Assembly: GCA_964492485.1 (NCBI GenBank)
Contig: CAZBKM010000027.1
Location: forward strand, 1 to 17,327
DNA from: UBA5336 sp964492485
GTDB lineage: Bacteria; Pseudomonadota; Alphaproteobacteria; Caulobacterales; Hyphomonadaceae
Length of the DNA stretch: 17,327 nucleotides
Direction of reading: 5' to 3'
Shown here piece after piece: positions 1 through 6,746 of the stretch. Below the pieces are notes generated by a model, which saw only the letters and a program-made list of their open reading frames with translations, was not told where the DNA came from and did not search any database. Positions within the stretch are counted from its first letter, which is position 1, and each line of letters starts with the position of its first letter. The translations under genes and the position numbers were made by a program.

Positions 1-54
1 GAGCAGAAGCTTCCCAAGCTTAAGACGAGGGTTCGATTCCCTTCACCCGCTCCA
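1..54 (+). tRNA. tRNA-Gly(CCC), 3' part (5' end outside window)
   Basis: The window opens inside the D-stem. The anticodon loop TTCCCAA (11-17) gives anticodon CCC (13-15). The T-arm GAGGG/TTCGATT/CCCTT occupies 27-43. The acceptor strand CACCCGC (44-50) is followed by discriminator T and an encoded CCA (52-54). A CCC anticodon reads the glycine codon GGG. The outermost anticodon-stem pair is G-A, so that stem is four pairs plus a mismatch. About 20 nt of the 5' end are missing from the window. Confidence 0.93.
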
Positions 55-74
55 GGCACACGCCATCGTGGGCG

Positions 75-395
75 TCAGTCCACCACGGCGCAGCCCCGGT
101 CCGGTTCATAGGCGGCGGTGCGAGATACAAGGCCCAGAATGGCACTGACGCGGACGGCCGGTTGTCCGCTCATCTGCGTCTCTTCGAAGGAAAACGGGCT
201 CAGATCCTCGGTAAACTCGTTCTGGCATGTGGCGAAGGCGCGTCCGGCCACATGCTGGCACGAGCAGACCATCTTGGCGCCGTAGGCGGCGCCGAGCCCC
301 GCAAACGCCACCTGATCCTTCAGGACGAACTGCCAGCCCATACCGCCGGCCAGCACGGCCGCCGCCAGGCTGGCCACAAGGACTTTGACGCGCAT
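75..395 (-). CDS. Small secreted four-cysteine protein, unknown function
   Basis: This is a 106-aa protein starting at ATG 395, chosen because GGGGG lies 8 nt upstream; an in-frame ATG at 410 lacks such a site. Residues 4-20 are a hydrophobic signal peptide or anchor. The rest is a short exported domain with C44-S-C46, C57 and C102, the last in a C-terminal 'EPDRGCAVVD'. It is divergent from, and 127 bp away from, the serine hydrolase start I prefer. From memory, a similar region (a CS/CSC motif, then 'F/HVxGR', then 'Y-P-x-x-GC' at its end) occurs as the N-terminal part of many alphaproteobacterial beta-lactamase-family hydrolases. This may therefore be a stand-alone version acting with its neighbour in the envelope. 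That link is inference. No enzymatic motif is visible. Confidence 0.72.
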   Translation of the reverse strand: MRVKVLVASLAAAVLAGGMGWQFVLKDQVAFAGLGAAYGAKMVCSCQHVAGRAFATCQNEFTEDLSPFSFEETQMSGQPAVRVSAILGLVSRTAAYEPDRGCAVVD

Positions 396-522
396 CGCAC
401 TTGCCCCCAAAACGGTTCTTCAGACCTAAGTCTTGGGGGAGAACCACGTCATGGGCAAGTCACTCGGCCGGCGCAGGGGTGTCGGAGACCGTCGAGGCCT
501 GCGGGGTTGCCCCGGAGCCGGT

Positions 523-1818
523 GTGAGCGGCGGTAAGGCGCTGTCGACGGCGTTCGCCGCCGCAGCCCTGCTCGCCTTGCCGGTGGCCCATGCCCAGGGG
601 CAGGGCGGTTCCGCGGCGGCCGAGCCGGGGCGCGAGGTCGGATCTCAGCCGGTGCCGCTGCCTACCCAGCCGCAGGACACGCCCTGGCCGACCGTCGCCT
701 GGCCGCAGGGCGATCTGCCACCCGGCGCGCGTGAGACGGTGGCAGCGGAAGCCGACGCCCTGTTCGGGTCCACGGCAAGCGATCCGATGGGCGAGACGCG
801 CGCCCTGTTGATCGTGCATCGTGGCCGGATCGTCTATGAGCGATACCGAGACGGCTTCGGCCCCGAAACGCCGCAGATAAGCTGGTCCATGGCGAAATCC
901 GTGACCCAGGCACTGGTCGGTCGCGCGCTCGCCACCGGGGTTCTGGACACGGTCGACGCCCCCATGCCGACCCCGCATGCCAAGGACGATCCGCGTGCCC
1001 GAATCACCTGGCGGCAATGGCTGCGCATGGTCGACGGGCTGGACTATACCGAGCTGGAGGCGACATCGACGCTCACCAATGATGTGGCGCTGATGATGTA
1101 CGGACCGGGTCGGCTCGACACCGCTGCCTATGCTGCCAGCCTGCCCCTGAGGCACGAGCCGGGGACGCATTGGGTCTATTCCACTGCGGGGCTGCATCTG
1201 GTCGGACGCGCGCTCCAGGTCGCGCTGGCGGCGACGGACTGCCCGGCCGGCGAGACCTGTCTTGCCAGTCCGGCCGAAACGGTGGCCTGGGCGGATCGCG
1301 TGCTGTTCGATCCCCTTGGGATGGAAGCCACCCTGGAATTCGATGCGGCGGGGACGTTTCAGGGCGGTTCCCTGGTGTGGACGTCGGCGCGCGATTATGC
1401 GCGGTTCGGTCTCCTCTACCTGCGCGACGGCGTCTGGGCGGGCGAGCGGCTGTTGCCGGAAGGCTGGGTGGACGAGGCACGAACGGGCGCGCCGGACGAC
1501 AACCACAATGTCTATGGGTCCGGTTTCTGGATCACGCCAACCGACGGCGCGGCGACCTATCCGGGCCAGGCGCCGACCACGCCACCCTTCGACGCCTTTT
1601 CCGCGCAGGGACACCGGGGACAGACCCTTTGGCTGGTTCCATCGCGCGATCTGATCGTGGTTCGACTGGCTCTCATGCCAGACGCCGAGGGCAACTGGCC
1701 GGCGCTCTACGAGATCAACCAGCGCATCGCCCGCGCCTTTCCGCCCGTCCAGCCAGCGGCCGATGCGCGCCCCGTCGACGCCCCGTCCATTCCCGGCGCT
1801 GACATGGAAACGCCCTGA
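523..1818 (+). CDS. Exported beta-lactamase-fold serine hydrolase (class C/esterase-like)
   Basis: With the GTG start at 523 this is a 431-aa protein with a textbook Sec signal peptide (residues 5-24, cleavage after AHA). It has GGAG 5 nt upstream. The frame is open further upstream: ATG 451 also has a GGAG but would add an Arg-rich 24-residue extension, and TTG 433 is less likely. The three motifs of the PF00144 serine beta-lactamase-like family are present: S122-M-A-K125 (nucleophile and general base), Y219-S-T in place of Y-x-N, and H364-R-G in place of K-T-G. The H-x-G form and YST resemble 6-aminohexanoate-dimer hydrolases and class C-type esterases more than true AmpC. I expect a periplasmic or surface esterase/amidase, not antibiotic resistance. 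The substrate is unknown. Confidence 0.9.
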   Translation: MSGGKALSTAFAAAALLALPVAHAQGQGGSAAAEPGREVGSQPVPLPTQPQDTPWPTVAWPQGDLPPGARETVAAEADALFGSTASDPMGETRALLIVHRGRIVYERYRDGFGPETPQISWSMAKSVTQALVGRALATGVLDTVDAPMPTPHAKDDPRARITWRQWLRMVDGLDYTELEATSTLTNDVALMMYGPGRLDTAAYAASLPLRHEPGTHWVYSTAGLHLVGRALQVALAATDCPAGETCLASPAETVAWADRVLFDPLGMEATLEFDAAGTFQGGSLVWTSARDYARFGLLYLRDGVWAGERLLPEGWVDEARTGAPDDNHNVYGSGFWITPTDGAATYPGQAPTTPPFDAFSAQGHRGQTLWLVPSRDLIVVRLALMPDAEGNWPALYEINQRIARAFPPVQPAADARPVDAPSIPGADMETP

Positions 1819-1833
1819 TCCCGGTCGCGCGGG

Positions 1834-1848
1834 GGCGGCTTGACCGCC
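1834..1848. terminator. Weak hairpin between convergent genes
   Basis: GGCGG (1834-1838), a 5-nt loop and CCGCC (1844-1848) lie in the 37-bp gap between the convergent hydrolase and BCCT genes. There is no T-run on either strand, so termination is only a guess from position. Confidence 0.2.
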
Positions 1849-1855
1849 AGAGGGG

Positions 1856-3562
1856 TCAGGCCCGTGAGGGGCGACTCCGGTTTTGGCTTGTCCCCGGCCG
1901 GGTCGCGGCGCGCTTGGCCGCAGCCGCGGCTTCCGCCTCTTCGGCGGCACGGATCACGCGCAGCTCGTCACGCATCCCGAGATAGAGGCTGAGGCAACTC
2001 ACCAGGAGGATCGAGGTGAAGGGCAGGGCGGCCGTGATCGTGCCGGCCTGCAGCGAGGTGAGCACGTCCTTGCCGCCGCCATAAAGGAGAGCGCTGGCCG
2101 TCATTCCCAATGTGCATGCCCAGAAGACCCGCTGGGCGACCGGGGCGGTCGTCTTGCCGCCAGACGTTATGGCGTCGACCACCAGCGCGCCTGAATCGGC
2201 TGACGTGACGATGAAGACGATCAGCAGCATGATCGCCGCAGCGGACGTGATCGTCGCCAGCGGCAGATTGTTCAGCATCTGGAAGAGCGTGAGTTCTGCC
2301 CGTGTCACCCCGTCGGCGAGGTCGCCAATACCCTGGTCGAACTGGCTGAGCGCGGTCTCGCCGAACGCCGTGAACCAGATCAGGGCGATCACCACGGGCG
2401 CACCGATGACGACGCTCAGATACTCCCGCACGGTACGGCCGCGGGAGATCCGGGCGATGAACATGCCCACGAACGGGGACCAGGAGATCCACCAGGCCCA
2501 GTAGAAGATCGTCCAGCCATGGAACCAGGCGGTGTCATCGCGACCGACCCAGTTCGTCAGGGCAGGAAACCTGGCGAAATAGTCGAACAGGTGTACGCCC
2601 CATCCGGTGGCGATGGCCAGCGTGGGACCGAGCACGATCACGAAGAGCAGGAGCGCCGCCGCGACTCCCATATTGATGTTGGAGAGCAGTTTCACCCCGC
2701 CATCCATGCCCCGGAACACCGAAATGACCGCCACGCCCGTAATGGTGGCGATGAGCAGCATCTGCATGCCGACCGAGGGCGTGAATTCAAGCGCCGTTCC
2801 CCGCAACAGGTAGGCCAGCCCGCCGGTGGCCTGGGTCGCCCCGATGCCGATCGTGGTGGCGAGGCCGAAAATCGTGGAAATGACCGCGACCAGGTCGATG
2901 ATGTCGCCAGGCCAGCCCCAGACCCGGTCGCCGAGGAGGGGGTAGAAGGCCGAACGGATCGTCAGCGGCAGCCCCTTGTTGAAGGCGAAAAAGCCGAGCG
3001 CCAGGCCCACGACCGCGTAGATGGCCCAGGGCGTCAGGCCCCAGTGAAAGAGCGTCGCACTGAAGGCCAGCCGGTCCGCCTGTGCCGATTCGGCCTCGAC
3101 ACCGAGGGGTGTCCCGCCCCAGCCGCTATAGAAGGCGAGCGGTTCGGCCGCGCCATAGAACATGAAGCCGATTCCGACGCCAGCCGCAAACAGCATGGCA
3201 AGCCAGGAGCCAAGGCTGAACTCCGGTCTGGCCTCCTGTCCGCCGAGACGGATGCGGCCCAGCGGCGAGACCAGAAGACCGAAACAGAACACCGTCGCGA
3301 TCAGGCCGGCGAGGGCGAACAGCCAGTCGAAACTCGCGAGTGTCCAGTCCTTGGTCGTGTTCAGCACGCCGCCGGCGATCTGGGGCATGACGAGCATCGC
3401 CGCTCCGAAAAACAGCACCAGCCCGGCGCTCAGGAAGAAGACCGGATTGTGAACGTCGAGCCCATACAGGCGGACATTGTCCTGGCCGACCTCATAGTCG
3501 GTTTCGTAGTCGCTGACCTGGTCTTCAGCGGGCGTGTCGGTCACGCGGTGCGCGTCTGTCAT
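1856..3562 (-). CDS. BCCT-family transporter (betaine/choline/carnitine type)
   Basis: This 568-aa inner-membrane transporter starts at ATG 3562 (AGGA 6 nt upstream). The open frame extends 37 codons further, but that extension is Arg-rich and unlike the family. About 12 hydrophobic segments run from residue 40 to 530. Family signatures are the glycine-rich stretch 127-141 (AAGVGIGFMFYGAAE) and the tryptophan-rich TM8 segment starting at W350 (W350, W355, W357, W358, W361), followed by GMFIARISRGRT. The stretch VTSADSG (452-458) is also typical. Members import quaternary ammonium compounds, usually for osmoprotection or as nutrients. The tail 539-555 is Ala/Glu-rich and could be a short helix with a regulatory role. 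The glycine-rich motif reads GVGIG where the Na+-coupled BetP has GMGIG, so I do not assign coupling ion or substrate. It is divergent from the TonB receptor and a monocistronic unit. Confidence 0.95.
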   Translation of the reverse strand: MTDAHRVTDTPAEDQVSDYETDYEVGQDNVRLYGLDVHNPVFFLSAGLVLFFGAAMLVMPQIAGGVLNTTKDWTLASFDWLFALAGLIATVFCFGLLVSPLGRIRLGGQEARPEFSLGSWLAMLFAAGVGIGFMFYGAAEPLAFYSGWGGTPLGVEAESAQADRLAFSATLFHWGLTPWAIYAVVGLALGFFAFNKGLPLTIRSAFYPLLGDRVWGWPGDIIDLVAVISTIFGLATTIGIGATQATGGLAYLLRGTALEFTPSVGMQMLLIATITGVAVISVFRGMDGGVKLLSNINMGVAAALLLFVIVLGPTLAIATGWGVHLFDYFARFPALTNWVGRDDTAWFHGWTIFYWAWWISWSPFVGMFIARISRGRTVREYLSVVIGAPVVIALIWFTAFGETALSQFDQGIGDLADGVTRAELTLFQMLNNLPLATITSAAAIMLLIVFIVTSADSGALVVDAITSGGKTTAPVAQRVFWACTLGMTASALLYGGGKDVLTSLQAGTITAALPFTSILLVSCLSLYLGMRDELRVIRAAEEAEAAAAAKRAATRPGTSQNRSRPSRA

Positions 3563-3969
3563 GGTCCATCCTGATCTCGTGTCTTGGTCGGAGGGCGCGC
3601 GATGCTTTGTCGGATCGCGCAAACGCATCCGGCGGTCTTCAGGGAACCTAGGCCGGCTTCGTCCTCGGGTCATCTCCTTTTACGATATAAATAGCGCGAG
3701 CCCAAACGATCGCCAGATAAGCCAGCCACGTGTGGTAATTATGCAACCTAGAAAATAGAGCATTGAAAAACATATAAAAAATAGCTTTTGAGCGCGTGAA
3801 GAAAGCGGCCGCTCTCGATGTGTGGGACTTGAGTCTTTTTGCTAATCTAAATACCAAGCTACCTCATGCGGTGCGCGGCGGACGGATTTCGCCGTTTGCG
3901 CCCGCTTCCGATCCACGCTTGCCCGCGAAATCGAACCGGTTTGCGGGCGATTCACGAGGGGAAATATTT
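3563..3969. other. Divergent intergenic region, partly AT-rich
   Basis: This is a 407-bp gap between the BCCT start and the TonB receptor start. It must hold promoters for both. The stretch 3735-3790 is only about a quarter G+C by my count, in a genome near two thirds. Reading upstream from the receptor in frame gives an open extension to about 3796, but it lacks a ribosome site and would bury the signal peptide, so I treat it as non-coding. A hairpin lies just before the receptor's ribosome site. I could not place a -35/-10 pair with acceptable spacing. No other gene is seen. Confidence 0.7.
3921..3948 (+). promoter_or_regulatory. Leader hairpin just upstream of receptor ribosome site
   Basis: GCCCGC (3921-3926) pairs with GCGGGC (3943-3948), and an inner AAA/TTT can add three pairs around a 9-nt loop. 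The ribosome-binding GAGGGG starts at 3956, eight bases after the stem. The hairpin could modulate translation of the receptor mRNA or stabilise its 5' end. It has no T-run, so it is not a terminator. Confidence 0.35.
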
Positions 3970-6591
3970 ATGTTCAAAACATTGAGTGGGGCATCGCTGC
4001 TCGCCCTGTCCGCCGCGCTCGGCGCATCGCCCGCCCTGGCGCAGTCGGCGGAGGGCGCGAACGAGGCGCCGCAGGCCGCTGCACCGCAGGCGCGCCGTCT
4101 GAAATCGGTGACCGTGACCGCGACCAAGCGGACCGAGACCGCCCAGGACATTCCGGTGGCGGTCAACGCCCTTGGTGCCGATGATCTGGACGCGCTCGGC
4201 GTCGACGTATTTACCGATTACCTTCAGGAACTGCCCGGCGTGACGGCTGGCGGCAGCGGCCCGGGTCAGAACACGATCTATATTCGCGGCCTCGCCTCCA
4301 CGACGCCGAACCTCACCGTTGCGGGGGTCGCGGGTCTTGCCCCGAACGTCGCCTTCTATCTGGACGAACAGCCGCTTTCGCAGCCGGGCCGGAACCTGGA
4401 TGTCTATGCCGCCGACCTTGAGCGCGTCGAGGTGCTGCCCGGACCCCAGGGCACGCTGTTCGGTGCCAGTTCGCAGGCCGGTACCGTCCGCATGATCACG
4501 AACAAGCCGGTGATTGGCGAGTTCGAGGCCAAGGCGAGCGCCGGTACCTCGTTCACCGAGGGCGGCGAGATGAGCAACAATGTCGAATTCGTAGTGAACC
4601 TGCCGGTGACCGACAAGTTTGCGGTTCGGGGCGTGGTCTACAACGACAATCAGGGCGGCTATATCGACAATGTCCCTGGCGAGCGCTCGGTGCGCGAATC
4701 GGCGCGTTTCCGTCCGGAAGGCACCGTCCGCGCCAATGGCGTGCCGGTCAATGAGTTGCGTGCGGGGGGGCAGGCAGGTGCCGACCTCTCGGGCGTCGAA
4801 TTCCGCACGGCCGAGAACAGCGACCAGGTCGAGAAGGACTTCAACGACACCAGCTATTCCGGCTTCCGCATCTCCGGCCGGTACGAGTTCAACGAAAACT
4901 GGCGCCTGGATATCGCCCACGCGCAGCAGAACCTCGACTCCGACGGGGTCTTCTTCACCGATCCGGAACTCGGCGACCTGGAAATCCAGCGCTATGCGGA
5001 TGACAGCCTCGAAGATAGCTTCCACAACACGGCTTGGACCCTGGAAGGCCGGCTCGGTGCGCTCGAAGCGGTCTATACTGGCGCCTACACCGAGCGCGAT
5101 ACCGAGCAGACTGTCGACTATGCAGACTATCTGTTTATCGGTCAGTACTTGCCTTACTACATTTGTGACGAATCTGTGACTTATCCAGGCAGCGCGGCAC
5201 CAAGTGGTGTGTGCCAAGAGCCAGTTCTTTTTGTGGATTCCGACTCCACGACTGAGGTTCAGACCCACGAGATCCGATTCAACACCCCCGACGAATATAG
5301 GCTGAAAGCAACGTTCGGGGCGTTCTATTCGGACCTCGAGCTCGCAGAAGGAAACAGCTTTTTCTACGAAGGGTCGAAGCGTGTGAGGGATGCGGCGGGC
5401 GCCGTTGGATACCCGCAGAATTTCCCTCTAACGAACGGCGCGGCGACGCCGGGAGATGTGGGCAACGAATCGCAGGGGTATTTCTCCGATCCGGGGCCAT
5501 TCCCGCCGGGCGTGATCTTCCGCAACGACGTTCTGCGCACAGACGAACAGATCGGCGTTTTCGGCGAGGCCACGTTCGACCTGGTGCCGGACACGTTCGC
5601 GCTGACGGTCGGCGCGCGGTACTACGACATCGAGGTGGATATCAAAGGCTCGGCGAACTCGGCCTTCGATGTTCTCACCTTTGATGGTGAGGGGAGTTTC
5701 TTCTTCTCCAGCGATGATCAGGGATCTGGCACGAATATTTCAGCCCAGTACGCGCCGAACAATCCCGACGGCTTCCCGGACGTCGCGGCCACGGACGGCG
5801 TGATCTACAAGGTCACCGGCGAGTGGACGCCGAACGAGGACCTCCTCTTCTACGCCACCTATTCCGAGGGCTTCCGTCCGGGGCTGCTGAACCGGCCGGC
5901 GGGTGCGGAAGGTCCGGACGGCTTCACCGTTCCGGCCGCGCTGGATACCGATGAGGTGAAGAATTACGAGATCGGCTGGAAGACGTTCCTCCTGGATGGC
6001 GCCCTGCGCTTCAACGGCAACGCGTTCTTCGTCGAGGTCGAGGATCTGCAGACCACGATCTTCGATCCGAACATCGTGAACCTGTTCTTCTCGGCGAACG
6101 CGGCGAATGCGGAGATCCTGGGCATCGAGGGCGACTTCGCCTGGGCGCCGCGTTCCGTGGATGGCCTGACCATTACCGGTTCGTTCTCCGCGCTCGACAC
6201 CGAAATCACCGAGGTGCTTCTGCCCACCAATGACGTGATCGAGGGTGAGCCGCTGGCCTTCGCACCCGAGTTCCAGGCCAATCTGCGCGCCCGCTACGAG
6301 TGGGGCGTCGAGTTCCAGGGCCGCGACTACACCGCCCACGTCCAGCCACAGATGGTCTATTCGGCGGAGTCGTTCAGCGACGTCATCGAGATCAACAAGA
6401 TCCAGCTGGACAGCTACACGATGGCGAATTTCCGGGCCGGTCTGTCGCGGGACAACTGGACCGTGGAAGGCTTCATCGACAACATCACGGATGAGCGGGC
6501 GGAGCTGTCGAACGATTTCGTCTTCGACCGCGAGCGCGTGACCGTTGCCCGGCCGCGTACCTATGGCGTGCGCGCGACGGTGACGTACTAA
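3970..6591 (+). CDS. TonB-dependent outer-membrane receptor
   Basis: This is an 873-aa receptor. ATG 3970 has GAGGGG a few bases upstream and begins a signal peptide cleaved after ALA (residue 24). A TonB-box-like stretch SVTVTATKR (46-54) precedes the plug domain (about 55-180), which contains 'IYIRG' and the motif LPGPQGTLFGASSQAGTVR (156-174). The remainder is a 22-strand-type barrel ending in the terminal aromatic 'RATVTY'. Length and order are normal for TonB-dependent transporters that import siderophores, vitamin B12, glycans or other large nutrients. The substrate cannot be read from sequence. Codons of residues about 388-504 are visibly less GC-rich than the flanks and encode a probable surface loop with two cysteines. 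An intrinsic terminator follows. Energy would come from a TonB motor such as the one encoded at 11375-17206. Confidence 0.96.
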   Translation: MFKTLSGASLLALSAALGASPALAQSAEGANEAPQAAAPQARRLKSVTVTATKRTETAQDIPVAVNALGADDLDALGVDVFTDYLQELPGVTAGGSGPGQNTIYIRGLASTTPNLTVAGVAGLAPNVAFYLDEQPLSQPGRNLDVYAADLERVEVLPGPQGTLFGASSQAGTVRMITNKPVIGEFEAKASAGTSFTEGGEMSNNVEFVVNLPVTDKFAVRGVVYNDNQGGYIDNVPGERSVRESARFRPEGTVRANGVPVNELRAGGQAGADLSGVEFRTAENSDQVEKDFNDTSYSGFRISGRYEFNENWRLDIAHAQQNLDSDGVFFTDPELGDLEIQRYADDSLEDSFHNTAWTLEGRLGALEAVYTGAYTERDTEQTVDYADYLFIGQYLPYYICDESVTYPGSAAPSGVCQEPVLFVDSDSTTEVQTHEIRFNTPDEYRLKATFGAFYSDLELAEGNSFFYEGSKRVRDAAGAVGYPQNFPLTNGAATPGDVGNESQGYFSDPGPFPPGVIFRNDVLRTDEQIGVFGEATFDLVPDTFALTVGARYYDIEVDIKGSANSAFDVLTFDGEGSFFFSSDDQGSGTNISAQYAPNNPDGFPDVAATDGVIYKVTGEWTPNEDLLFYATYSEGFRPGLLNRPAGAEGPDGFTVPAALDTDEVKNYEIGWKTFLLDGALRFNGNAFFVEVEDLQTTIFDPNIVNLFFSANAANAEILGIEGDFAWAPRSVDGLTITGSFSALDTEITEVLLPTNDVIEGEPLAFAPEFQANLRARYEWGVEFQGRDYTAHVQPQMVYSAESFSDVIEINKIQLDSYTMANFRAGLSRDNWTVEGFIDNITDERAELSNDFVFDRERVTVARPRTYGVRATVTY

Positions 6592-6646
6592 GCGTGGTTT
6601 TGCCAGCGCGGCGCGGTCCGGGCTGGCACGCCAAGAGCCAATCAAG

Positions 6647-6674
6647 CGCCCCCTCCCCGGTGAGGGGGCGTTTT
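6647..6674 (+). terminator. Rho-independent terminator after TonB receptor
   Basis: CGCCCCCTC (6647-6655), loop CCCGGT and GAGGGGGCG (6662-6670) form a perfect 9-bp stem, followed by TTTT (6671-6674). It lies 55 bp after the receptor stop and should separate the receptor transcript from the sulfotransferase gene. A second inverted repeat, TGCCAGC (6601-6607)/GCTGGCA (6622-6628), lies just upstream without a T-run. Confidence 0.9.
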
Positions 6675-6746
6675 CACGTTCCCTGCCCGTGACCGGCGCC
6701 GGTCTGGACAGTAGGGTATAAAGACGACCGCAGAGGCACACGATCC

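Noticed and set aside
460..1950. Long antisense open frame opposite the serine hydrolase
   Set aside because: It is Arg/Gly/Pro-rich with no domain and arises because GC-rich coding DNA has few stops. The plus-strand frame carries clear catalytic motifs.
2519..3574. Long plus-strand open frame opposite the BCCT gene
   Set aside because: Low-complexity, highly charged composition without motifs. The minus-strand protein is a full transporter.
3763..3778. TTGAAA and TATAAA in the AT-rich island as a promoter
   Set aside because: They are separated by only 4 nt, far too close for -35 and -10 boxes.
3952..5268. Antisense open frame over the TonB receptor
   Set aside because: No signal, domain or ribosome site; it mirrors the receptor codons.
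6700..6725. TATAAA at 6717-6722 as a -10 box for the sulfotransferase
   Set aside because: No -35-like hexamer lies 15-19 nt upstream, so the promoter is not supported.
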